A stretch of DNA of 64,000 bases from assembly GCA_001247695.2 (NCBI GenBank), contig LGRX02024560.1, positions 1 through 64,000 on the forward strand, in the 5' to 3' direction. Shown piece by piece: positions 15,777 to 23,465 of the stretch. The position numbers were made by a program, and so were the translations under genes. The stretch comes from Cymbomonas tetramitiformis. Taxonomy: Eukaryota > Chlorophyta > Pyramimonadophyceae > Pyramimonadales > Pyramimonadaceae. Within the stretch, counting starts at the first letter, position 1, and each line of letters starts with the position of its first letter. Under the pieces are notes generated by a model, which saw nothing but the letters and a program-made list of their open reading frames with translations, was not told where the DNA came from and made no database searches.

Positions 15777-17741
15777 TCAAACAAAATAATTGAAATCTGG
15801 TCTTACCCAAATTAATACACCTTCACCCGCTCCTGCAACTTTTGATTCCATTGCTGTACCAATAATCGAATCTCCCGCATTAATCTGAGCGCTAATAATC
15901 TCACCATTTACTATGCATTTAACACGTTGCCCTTTAACGTAGGTGTTGTCCGCAGCAGTTGCATTTCTGCAAGTAGTAAACCCACGACCTATTAAAACGA
16001 AACAACTCTGAGTTGCAGCACTATCTTGAATGCAAACTCCAACGGGTGTACAATTCTGATTACTTTGAGTGTATGAGTTATTGAACGGTTGAACTCCATT
16101 CACGTTCGAGATACCGTCATCATCGAACATAACAATCGTTGAAGCTGTGATTGTATTGGATGTCGTATTGACAAATGTAAAGACATCTCCGGTGAATCGT
16201 AGCGGGTTGGCTGGAAGGGTGGTATGAGCGTACGCTTTCGTAATGAGTGTCAAAGGTACGCCTGATAGTGTGAGTGAGGCGGTTGAACTTGGGTAAGCAT
16301 AATTTAGCGAGTTACTTAAAAAGATACCCGCTGCATCTAGGTCTCCACTAAGATTTATGTTTGAAGCGGTGTCCCCGTTTGCGACCACTTGTGCGAGCGT
16401 ACCTATGGAGCCTTGAAGTACTGCGCCACTTCTAACTTCATTTGATGCTGAATCATAATACAATTGCAAACTTTCTGAACCCACATCTGGACTAGCCCTA
16501 ATAGGTCGAATATAAAAACTACTTGCGACACCGGCATTTAATTCTACCCCGCTCGCGTTCAAAACGATTGTGTTATCTGTGTTTACCGCACTTTGAGTAG
16601 AGTTTTGTCCTGCCAAAGCACCTATGTTTATGGAACTTTCACCGGCTGTATATTCACCTGCATATTTTCCAATGTTCACTGCTGCATCTTTGCAGTTAAC
16701 CTGACCGCAATCGTCGCCAATAGACACGACATAGTCACCACAATTACTATTGCACGAACCGGAACCAATTGCAATCGTGTCATTACTTGTTGTATTGTTA
16801 ATGGACAATGCATTCCTACCTATAGCAATAGAACGGTCTCCAATGTGGTCAGCGTTTGTATACCCTTGAGTTTGTTCTCCGATTGATACTTTACCAAAAC
16901 CACCAGAACCACTTTCAATTCTAAGATTATTTCCACTGAGTTTCTCTTGATTGACAATCATTGTACCGGTACCTGTGTATGAAACATCGGCAACACTAGT
17001 TGTAGCCCCTCTAGTGGTCACATCTTGAAGTGTAGATGTATCAGGTTGAACTGGAAGATTTGTTAATCCTGACCCATCACCCACAAATGCAGAAGCACTA
17101 ATACTATTTGTGGTACTGCTTCCTTGGTCAGTTACTGATTGTAGATTCTGGTTTGCACCTGAAGGTAGATTGGTCAACAATGACCCATCCCCTCGATATT
17201 TGCCTGAAGTTAATGTGATGTCACCCGTATTGAGAACTAATGGACCGTCGTTTATCAATACCCCACTGCCTAACGGCTCAATATTAATAACCGTTTGGAG
17301 GCAAGAGATTTCATTCAACCCTGTTTCGCCGATTTTAACTCTTGTTTGTTCGACCGGGTCTAACGACTTAATCTCGAAAGAGCTGTCAAGGTCATCAAGT
17401 CCTGCTGAAAATCGTGATTTGGAGACTGGGTTGTTTAATACAAAATCATTGAATTTTATCGAGGTGTGAACTTTCAATGAGCCATCTGTCAATAAAGACA
17501 TTTGTTCACGCTCGAGTGTTGGGTCTTGTGTGTCAATCCACTTAATATCGTTCTGGTATCGAATATCGCTACCGATGTGCATCGTTTGAAGCGGATTATC
17601 AATCGAGCCTATAGTTTGACATTCGACCGTATTTACCACTAATGGGTCACTTACACTTACAATAGGTTTTCCATCTTTCATTAAGGTGTCCACGCTCAAA
17701 TTCTTTATGAATGCATTTTCGCCTAAAGAGAAAGTTGACAT
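15777..17741 (-). CDS. Large fibre-like virion protein, 654 aa
   Basis: Probably a receptor-binding spike or fibre. The N-terminus MSTFSLGENAFIKNLSVDTL is shared in pattern with the neighbouring fibre gene (MSAFSLGSTSIVSDDLICKN) and probably anchors the protein to the capsid. The body is a long series of short beta repeats. Around residues 300-380 lie IAIG/VSIGD/VNIGKYAG/INIGALAG repeats resembling the left-handed beta-roll of YadA/Hep-Hag-type adhesins. The C-terminus is a compact beta domain with several Cys. Trimeric fibres with such repeats are common in phages and giant viruses. The host ligand is unknown. Confidence 0.72.
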   Translation of the reverse strand: MSTFSLGENAFIKNLSVDTLMKDGKPIVSVSDPLVVNTVECQTIGSIDNPLQTMHIGSDIRYQNDIKWIDTQDPTLEREQMSLLTDGSLKVHTSIKFNDFVLNNPVSKSRFSAGLDDLDSSFEIKSLDPVEQTRVKIGETGLNEISCLQTVINIEPLGSGVLINDGPLVLNTGDITLTSGKYRGDGSLLTNLPSGANQNLQSVTDQGSSTTNSISASAFVGDGSGLTNLPVQPDTSTLQDVTTRGATTSVADVSYTGTGTMIVNQEKLSGNNLRIESGSGGFGKVSIGEQTQGYTNADHIGDRSIAIGRNALSINNTTSNDTIAIGSGSCNSNCGDYVVSIGDDCGQVNCKDAAVNIGKYAGEYTAGESSINIGALAGQNSTQSAVNTDNTIVLNASGVELNAGVASSFYIRPIRASPDVGSESLQLYYDSASNEVRSGAVLQGSIGTLAQVVANGDTASNINLSGDLDAAGIFLSNSLNYAYPSSTASLTLSGVPLTLITKAYAHTTLPANPLRFTGDVFTFVNTTSNTITASTIVMFDDDGISNVNGVQPFNNSYTQSNQNCTPVGVCIQDSAATQSCFVLIGRGFTTCRNATAADNTYVKGQRVKCIVNGEIISAQINAGDSIIGTAMESKVAGAGEGVLIWVRPDFNYFV

Positions 17742-17778
17742 TGTTATATATTATAAACTTAAGATTTTTAATATCGAG

Positions 17779-18558
17779 CTAAGTCTTTTTGTATTTCACA
17801 GTCCATTTACCGGGTGTGTCTTCTTCTATATAAAACTGTCCAACGGCTGCGGCAGCTTCAAGCGGCATACTAGCTGGATTTACAAACAAGCCTTGCCCTA
17901 TATTCAGATTTTTTGCAATACTGCAACTACCCGATGTTCGTAAAGGATTTAGACTGGCTGCTACGTATTTTCTATTCGCATCGTTGTCATCATAATCATT
18001 CTCGGCTACAAATTGTTGAAAAAAGCATCTACCGTCTGCTCTTATTATCATATCATTGTCACCTTTAATAGAAGCGGCTCCATTTGCTACATTTTTATAC
18101 GTCAAAATTATTGCATCCGCTATTGTTCCGGCTGGTAAATCAAATTTTAGAGCTGGTTTTCCGGGGTCATTATCCACATTTAACAATAAACCTGAATTTG
18201 TGTTTACTTTCAACGTTTCGCCACTAATAATAACATCGTTAGGATTACTTACAGCATCTCCACTTTGCAATGCAATCCCTGCATTTCCATTTCCCCTAGT
18301 ATTTATCAACGTGTATACATTTACCGAAGAATCACTTAGTAATCCTGTAGCATTTTGAAATTTTATATCCCCCTCTTTGACGGTTACATTTCCATTTGTT
18401 CTTTCAATGTCACTTGTCGTACCGGACACAATTGTCCACAAACTAGTTCCTCCGCCACCCGAAGGTGGTGGACCACCATTAAACGTCGTACATTGTAAGT
18501 TTTTGCAAATGAGGTCATCGCTAACAATCGATGTACTTCCAAGCGAAAAGGCTGACAT
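17779..18558 (-). CDS. Short fibre-like protein, 259 aa
   Basis: Paralogue of the 654-residue fibre, sharing the MS(T/A)FSLG start and the following strand pattern. A GGPPPSGGGGTSLW linker at about residues 29-42 is followed by a beta-rich shaft (TNGNVTVKEGDIKFQNATG...). The C-terminus WTVKYKKT closes the chain. Two fibres with a common base but different tips suggests host-range variation. It is in the same minus-strand run as the lipase and the large fibre. Confidence 0.7.
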   Translation of the reverse strand: MSAFSLGSTSIVSDDLICKNLQCTTFNGGPPPSGGGGTSLWTIVSGTTSDIERTNGNVTVKEGDIKFQNATGLLSDSSVNVYTLINTRGNGNAGIALQSGDAVSNPNDVIISGETLKVNTNSGLLLNVDNDPGKPALKFDLPAGTIADAIILTYKNVANGAASIKGDNDMIIRADGRCFFQQFVAENDYDDNDANRKYVAASLNPLRTSGSCSIAKNLNIGQGLFVNPASMPLEAAAAVGQFYIEEDTPGKWTVKYKKT

Positions 18559-18601
18559 CTATAATTATTATAATATATAGAGAATATAATATATGCATTC
18601 A

Positions 18602-20179
18602 TCAAACCATATTAGGAATTTGCTCCATTTGTCGTGTTCGAGGTATATTTGTTTGTTGCCGTTGCGAATTTTTTGCAGGTATTGGCGTTTTTGACGAATT
18701 CACAAATTTGACGCCGTGTACATAAATTACGTTATCGTCAAATTCATCTTTACGAATTCCTTGCTTTTGGTAATCATAATTTGAATGCCAATGTCTATCC
18801 TCAAATGCTCGTTGCCTCTTTTTGTCTTTGTTGCGTGGAATGTAAAACAACCAATTTGCAAAACCTTGAAGCTCATCGGGCGCATTCTTCGATGTATACC
18901 TAAAATCTGGGTCTATATTTGCTAAGATATCGGGATTCAAATCTTCCGAGACACGATTTGCATAATCTTGCGGACCTTCATCTTCTTTGGTTGAATAGTA
19001 GGCATCATACACCGCTAATCCATAAAGACCCGCATCTAAGGATTTTGATGCGATTCTTGCCAAGCCGAGGCGAGCTCTTAACGGCGATACCCTTTCCGAT
19101 TCTATCTTTTTGGGAGTATAGAATTGGTTGATATCGTGTAGTTTGCTTATTTCACTTTCCGTGCTTGGTTTAGGTAAGACATATTTGACATCATATGTAG
19201 CATCCTTGTGCCTCAAACGTCTTGCGCCCATTGATACCAAGTCACCTTCGACGGCGTATATGTTATGAATTCTATCATTTGGAACGTTACCCACAGGTTT
19301 TTGAAATGGGTTTATTGCGGGATTGAATAAATGAGCCTCTTTTATTCTAGACTCTTTAGATGCATACTTTTCCATTAGATAATTTTGTACACCGCCGCCT
19401 AAGCTATCACCCGTTAACGCCACATCGCTAGTTGGATATGCATTTAATACATCTATTAAACGACTCTCAGCTTGCTTATATCTACCCGTTTCTCGTTGTT
19501 TTCCGATAAGAGTTTTTAGATTCACATCGAACCAATCCTCGTATGCTAACGGGATACGTTGTGGGTCACTAATTAAGACATCGGCATCTTTTAAACCCGA
19601 CACATCACTTCCTCGTTGTGCAATGATAACCTCGTCTCTTAACTTGTGTTTTAAAACAATTGCATTTCTATCCGACAAGTCTTTATCCAAGTCGTAACTC
19701 GGCAAATCCAACATTGCATTTTGAAAACGTTGTGGGCTTTCCTTCTTAAATGCATATGCATACGAAAGCTCACTCGCTCTAGCCATCTGAGCCATCCTCT
19801 CGTCATCTTTAGTAATAGTGTTTTTGCCTATTATACGTTGACCTAACGAGGTTTCTTTTGTCATTTCTTCAAGCAATTTGCCGTATTTTGTTTTTAGAAA
19901 TCGATTATGAGCTTTATCTACTTTACTCAAACTTGTCGAGGTTGTCGGCTTTAAGGTATCTATGTCATATTTTGGCTTATTAGTGATTCCGGGCTTGGTT
20001 AGAACATTTTTGCCTTTGTTTTTGATAACGAGGGTTTTGGGTTTTTGATTTGTAACTTCATCATTTGTTGCCGTTCTTTTCGGTTTGGACACAAATGTGT
20101 TGTCTAATGTTCTATAGTTGAAAGCACCAAATGGTTTTTGGCATTTATTTTGGTCGGGATTTTCAAAACAACTTGTCAT
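18602..20179 (-). CDS. Class-3 lipase-like protein, 525 aa
   Basis: Likely lipase or phospholipase. The nucleophile elbow is ALTGDSLGGG at about residues 254-263 (GxSxG, Ser259). The acid is probably Asp313 in EGDLVS and the base His348 in LHDINQFY, in the order Ser-Asp-His expected for the alpha/beta hydrolase fold. The N-terminal 90 residues are basic and probably disordered. The C-terminal 130 residues are basic and carry a DDNVIYVHGVKFV segment. Lipases of this class occur in several PLVs and may help membrane penetration or release. There is no signal peptide, consistent with a virion-borne enzyme. Confidence 0.8.
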   Translation of the reverse strand: MTSCFENPDQNKCQKPFGAFNYRTLDNTFVSKPKRTATNDEVTNQKPKTLVIKNKGKNVLTKPGITNKPKYDIDTLKPTTSTSLSKVDKAHNRFLKTKYGKLLEEMTKETSLGQRIIGKNTITKDDERMAQMARASELSYAYAFKKESPQRFQNAMLDLPSYDLDKDLSDRNAIVLKHKLRDEVIIAQRGSDVSGLKDADVLISDPQRIPLAYEDWFDVNLKTLIGKQRETGRYKQAESRLIDVLNAYPTSDVALTGDSLGGGVQNYLMEKYASKESRIKEAHLFNPAINPFQKPVGNVPNDRIHNIYAVEGDLVSMGARRLRHKDATYDVKYVLPKPSTESEISKLHDINQFYTPKKIESERVSPLRARLGLARIASKSLDAGLYGLAVYDAYYSTKEDEGPQDYANRVSEDLNPDILANIDPDFRYTSKNAPDELQGFANWLFYIPRNKDKKRQRAFEDRHWHSNYDYQKQGIRKDEFDDNVIYVHGVKFVNSSKTPIPAKNSQRQQTNIPRTRQMEQIPNMV

Positions 20180-20212
20180 TATTATATACTTTCAATATAT
20201 ATATATATATAT

Positions 20213-21082
20213 TTAGGGAGTTTTAAAAGTATACACCGACGAATTTCCGGAAGGACCTGTGGACGATGATGGATAACCGCCGCTAGGAGGAGTAAATGTG
20301 GATACCGAAGGATAGTTAACGGCGCCACTACTCATTGGCTTCATTTGATAGCGTCTCTCGGGCATCGCTCTATTTAACATCGCTTCCGATTTTAGAAACT
20401 CGGTAAATTGGGGATCGTCCGCAAATGTCGAAGTTTCGGGGAGAGCGTATGCCGAGACAATTGGGTGTCGTAGACGAATGTGACCTTGTGTTAAATGGTC
20501 CGTGTGACGAGATGCAAATGAATACAATTTATTCATTTGCTGTTCATCGTTTAATGAGTTGCCCCGTTTATCTCTCATTGTCGGAATGGCTGTGGTTGAC
20601 TTTGCTTGTCGAGTTTTGGTGGGTGTATTAAAGGTCGCACCATCAGATTCATTTCGGAGAAATGACTTAAACTCGTCCATCAAGTTGTGCCGATTGAGCC
20701 AACTTATTCCTTCCGATGGTGAAGTTATTGTTTTTGAAATGACTTTTAAATTTTCGATTTCCGCTTTACTTTTGAATTCTTCAAATAATGCTCGCCTCTC
20801 AATTGGTGTCATATTGTCAATCTTATTTAACACAAAATGTTTATTGTTTTCTAATAGCGGGTTGAACTTGGGTTCGGTGTAATCTATAATCGGTTTGCCG
20901 TTGATTAGTATTCCGTCATCGAAATTCGGGACCGAAGGTGCATATCCGCCAGATTTTTGTGCAAATTTTTGTGTTTGTTTTAGTAATTTTTCATGACTTA
21001 TAGGTGTTATTCCAAGAGCATTTGCTTCCATTTGCCTACATAAAGCCGCGTTTTTACGTTTAGTTAAAGTTGAACGTAGCAT
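20213..21082 (-). CDS. Hypothetical (possible virion) protein, 289 aa
   Basis: The start at ATG 21,082 (MLRSTLTKRK) is chosen; the upstream frame lies in an AT-rich promoter-like stretch. The protein is hydrophilic, with a basic N-terminus, a helical middle (NKIDNMTPIERRALFEEFKS at about 90-110), and a Pro/Ser/Gly-rich C-terminal tail (PSGGYPSSSTGPSGNSS). No family recognised. Its position next to lipase and fibre genes suggests a structural protein. Confidence 0.62.
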   Translation of the reverse strand: MLRSTLTKRKNAALCRQMEANALGITPISHEKLLKQTQKFAQKSGGYAPSVPNFDDGILINGKPIIDYTEPKFNPLLENNKHFVLNKIDNMTPIERRALFEEFKSKAEIENLKVISKTITSPSEGISWLNRHNLMDEFKSFLRNESDGATFNTPTKTRQAKSTTAIPTMRDKRGNSLNDEQQMNKLYSFASRHTDHLTQGHIRLRHPIVSAYALPETSTFADDPQFTEFLKSEAMLNRAMPERRYQMKPMSSGAVNYPSVSTFTPPSGGYPSSSTGPSGNSSVYTFKTP

Positions 21083-21130
21083 ATGATTTGTATTATTAAT
21101 ATATAGCATAACATATTATATAACATTAAA

Positions 21131-21406
21131 ATGGGCACCAGAAAGGAATGGATAGCGAAACTTCGCTCGTGCGCAAATGAGTATCAAAAAGGGAAAACTA
21201 CTAAAATTGTCAATAGGTCTCCATCTAAACTAAAATTGCCTAGCATAAACAACACAAAAGCACCTATACGACCACAATATGATTTGTTGCCGGATGGACA
21301 ATCACGAGCGATTGCGAAGACAATATATTCCCTCGAGTCACGAAGTTATTTGAGAAAACAAAAACAAATTTCAAATAGAATACGAGGAAAAAATAATCTA
21401 TTATAA
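21131..21406 (+). CDS. Small basic protein, 91 aa
   Basis: Starts at ATG 21,131, divergent from the 20,213-21,082 gene across a TATATTAT-rich gap of under 50 bp. About one quarter Lys/Arg, with an RSPSKLKLPS segment; no domain recognised. A DNA-binding or core protein is plausible. Confidence 0.55.
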   Translation: MGTRKEWIAKLRSCANEYQKGKTTKIVNRSPSKLKLPSINNTKAPIRPQYDLLPDGQSRAIAKTIYSLESRSYLRKQKQISNRIRGKNNLL

Positions 21407-21422
21407 GATAATATACTAGTAA

Positions 21423-21524
21423 ATGAAGTGCTCGTGTAAGGGTAAGCAAAAGAGGGCTAAAAGCTTGAAGAAAAATGCATTGTATTATAAACCCTTGTAT
21501 AGGAAGCGTTCAAAACATATCTAG
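21423..21524 (+). CDS. Micro-ORF, 33 aa, basic with CSCK motif
   Basis: ATG 21,423 to TAG 21,524. Very basic peptide starting MKCSCKGKQKR and ending KRSKHI. It fits the tight spacing of small plus-strand genes here (17 bp after the previous stop, 13 bp before the next ATG). Short enough to be chance, but base use is gene-like. Confidence 0.35.
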   Translation: MKCSCKGKQKRAKSLKKNALYYKPLYRKRSKHI

Positions 21525-21536
21525 CTTATAAGATAT

Positions 21537-21710
21537 ATGGATATTTTCAATAATTCTTGCGATTTACAAGCGTTCGGAAATGTGTTAGTAATGATAATAG
21601 CGGCAATCTTCGGTGGCATACGAATGAGTCGTTGCAAATATATCGAAACCCCGTGTTGGAAATGCCAAAGAGAATTAATTAGTGAATCGGAATTGGCAAC
21701 AAATGTGTAA
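21537..21710 (+). CDS. Small single-pass membrane protein, 57 aa
   Basis: ATG 21,537 to TAA 21,710. One hydrophobic stretch (VLVMIIAAIFGGI, about residues 16-28) is a likely membrane segment. It is followed by a cysteine pair (CWKC at about 40-43). Small membrane proteins of this kind are frequent in PLVs. The function is unknown. Confidence 0.5.
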   Translation: MDIFNNSCDLQAFGNVLVMIIAAIFGGIRMSRCKYIETPCWKCQRELISESELATNV

Positions 21711-21717
21711 TTTCAAA

Positions 21718-22020
21718 TTAGTTACACTCTAACTTGTGTCTTTTATAATCCATTTTTTGACACTCTCTCGAACAATAATATATCTTTTTGCATTTTGCAC
21801 AACATTTAACTTCAACATTGACATTGCTACAATGATTGGCACACACTCTTTTTTCATTTTTAAAACCACAATCATATTCTTGCCAATCAGGAATTTCTTT
21901 ATTTAAATACTCTATTACTTCGTTTGGTGGTTTTACACCTCCTTTTAAGCCCAAAATGCCTCTTCGCCAAACATACAATTGTTTTGCATATTTATTTTCA
22001 ATGTCTCGCTCGGATTCCAT
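21718..22020 (-). CDS. MYND zinc-finger protein, 100 aa
   Basis: The C-terminal 40 residues form a MYND finger: CANHCSN...CCAKCKKIYYCSRECQ..DYKRHKLEC, with the expected Cys/His spacing. MYND fingers are protein-protein interaction modules, often in chromatin or signalling regulators. The N-terminal 55 residues are helical and contain WRRGILGLKGGVKPP. Such proteins occur in algal viruses. A host-manipulation role is a guess. A promoter-like AACTTTAAGACAT lies upstream at 22,056-22,068. Confidence 0.82.
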   Translation of the reverse strand: MESERDIENKYAKQLYVWRRGILGLKGGVKPPNEVIEYLNKEIPDWQEYDCGFKNEKRVCANHCSNVNVEVKCCAKCKKIYYCSRECQKMDYKRHKLECN

Positions 22021-22032
22021 ACTTGATTTGTT

Positions 22033-22674
22033 TCAAGTTATGCTCATTGAATGGTATGTCTTAAAGTTAAAGTTAAAATTTGTCATTCTTTTTAAGCATT
22101 TAATGGACGATTTACATTGTTCATATTTGTTCATATATATGTCTCCGTTTAAAATAAATGGAAGTAAGTTGTCAAGTATTTCTATACACATATAATGCTT
22201 AAATATGTCTTTCGGACAATCTCTAAAGTTGTTAGCAAAGCGTGTATCCTCTTCATCCTCTTCATTATAGAGTCGTAAAATATTTGCTCGCATACTAAAA
22301 TACTCTTTTGCGGAGATTTTGTATAATACATTTTCAAGTATTTCAAATTCAATTTCTTCATCCGCTCTATCCACTTCATACACATCCCAAAAAAATTCCA
22401 AGATATTATCTTCTACAATTTCTTCAATAAGCTCAAACCCTCTATCAATATTTCTTTCAAGTAAATCGTCAAAAAATAGCTCAAAAATGTTGTAAAATAG
22501 AAATTGACTTATGTCCCACATCAACAATTTGTTAGGATTAAGTATTCTATATTCCTCTATGAGTTCAAAATAATAATCATTTAAGTCATTAAATTCAAAA
22601 TAAATTTTGTAATTATATATTTTGCTTTGAATTTCAATAGGTAGCGAAAAGAAAAGATTGATTTGAGTAGACAT
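22033..22674 (-). CDS. F-box-like acidic protein, 213 aa
   Basis: ATG at 22,674. The N-terminus FFSLPIEIQSKIYNYKIYFE resembles the LP.E....I..Y core of F-box-like motifs. The rest is strongly acidic and aromatic (EEIVEDNILEFFWDVYEVDR, DEEDTRF) with no clear repeat. It may be a distant relative of the broken gene at 5,445. If it is F-box-like it could redirect a host ubiquitin ligase. Confidence 0.5.
   Translation of the reverse strand: MSTQINLFFSLPIEIQSKIYNYKIYFEFNDLNDYYFELIEEYRILNPNKLLMWDISQFLFYNIFELFFDDLLERNIDRGFELIEEIVEDNILEFFWDVYEVDRADEEIEFEILENVLYKISAKEYFSMRANILRLYNEEDEEDTRFANNFRDCPKDIFKHYMCIEILDNLLPFILNGDIYMNKYEQCKSSIKCLKRMTNFNFNFKTYHSMSIT
22056..22068 (-). promoter_or_regulatory. Candidate promoter AACTTTAAGACAT
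   Basis: Minus-strand copy about 36 bp before the MYND ATG, followed by a second AACTTTAACT-like half. It also overlaps the 3' end of the 22,033-22,674 gene, so those genes are nearly contiguous. Confidence 0.45.
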
Positions 22675-22708
22675 ATTCGATTGCTTGTTATATACTAATA
22701 TAAGTCGT

Positions 22709-22720
22709 CGTCTTAAAGTT
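22709..22720 (-). promoter_or_regulatory. Candidate promoter AACTTTAAGACG
   Basis: Minus-strand motif about 35 bp upstream of the 22,674 ATG, preceded by a T-rich run. Sixth occurrence of this motif family before an open frame. Confidence 0.45.
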
Positions 22721-22810
22721 AAAAAAAGGATATGAGAGAATATGAGAGGATATGAGAGAATGTGAGAGAATGTGAGAGAATAACATAAATTAACATTTAT
22801 TTATTTAAAT

Positions 22811-22941
22811 AAAAGGTAATGAGTACGTGGTAATGGGTTGTTTTAAAAAGTATTTCAAAGAAAGAAAAGTATTTTTGTAGAATAAATTTTATGAAATAGA
22901 AAATGTTTTTAAAAATGCCCGTTACCCTACTACCCGGTACC
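22811..22941 (+). repeat. 130-bp inverted-repeat element, copy 4
   Basis: Nearly identical to copy 3 in its central 85 bp. It ends in GCCCGTTACCCTACTACCC, complementary to the GGTAATGGG start. Confidence 0.8.
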
Positions 22942-23160
22942 CTATTCGTTTATTCTTAAATACGCATTTTTACCGAGATGACCGAGACGATGCTATTTCC
23001 GCGATTTAACCTGCTGAAATTTTGGGGGGTCAACGTAGGGGACCCCCCGCATCGTCGATTAAATCGGCAAATTTTGATATGAGGGAATATGAGGGAATAT
23101 GAGGGAATATGAGAGATTAACATAAAATTACTTATCTTTATATATATATTTATTTATATA

Positions 23161-23291
23161 AAAAGTAAGGGGTAGTAGGGTAATGGGTTGTTTAGAAAAG
23201 TATTTCAAAGGAAGAAAAGTATTTTTGTAAAAAAACTTATAGCATTTTAAAATTCTTTTTAGAAATGCCCATTACCCTACTACCCGGTACC
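23161..23291 (+). repeat. 130-bp inverted-repeat element, copy 5
   Basis: Arms GTAGTAGGGTAATGGGTTG and GCCCATTACCCTACTACCC can pair over at least 16 bp, the best stem of the five. The centre (TTTTTGTAAAAAAACTTATAGC) matches copy 1 in inverse orientation. Confidence 0.82.
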
Positions 23292-23354
23292 CTATTTTAT
23301 TAAATACGCATTTGAACTAAATTACGATTTCTGACGTAATTCTCACGTAATTTC

Positions 23355-23395
23355 TCGAACCTAAACCCTAAACCCAGAACCCAATCCCTAAACCT
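23355..23395. repeat. Short telomere-like CCCTAAA cluster
   Basis: CCTAAACCCTAAACCC is followed by degenerate units (AGAACCCAATCCCTAAACC). It resembles the plant/algal-type TTTAGGG telomere repeat in reverse. Only two or three units, inside the second terminal module. It could be an interstitial trace of repair or a coincidence. Confidence 0.45.
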
Positions 23396-23465
23396 ACTGA
23401 AAATTGGGGGGGTCGACAAAGGGGACCCCCACCGGCGATGAAATCGGCAAAATTTAATTTTTGTG

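Larger units (their letters stand above)
22729..23465 (+). repeat. Right-end module present as two tandem copies
   Basis: Each copy contains, in order, ATGAGRGAAT-type short repeats (22,729-22,785 and 23,078-23,117), a TTAACATAAA..ATTTATTTA stretch, a 130-bp inverted-repeat element, ATTAAATACGCATTT-type sequence, and a G-run/C-run hairpin with AAATCGGCAAA. The G/C hairpins are at 23,024-23,048 and 23,406-23,430. Duplication of a terminal module at the boundary with GC-rich DNA suggests the element's right end or a tandem junction. Confidence 0.65.

Noticed and set aside
23355..23395. A true chromosome end
   Set aside because: Only two or three CCCTAAA-like units, followed by more than 40 kb of other DNA in the same window.
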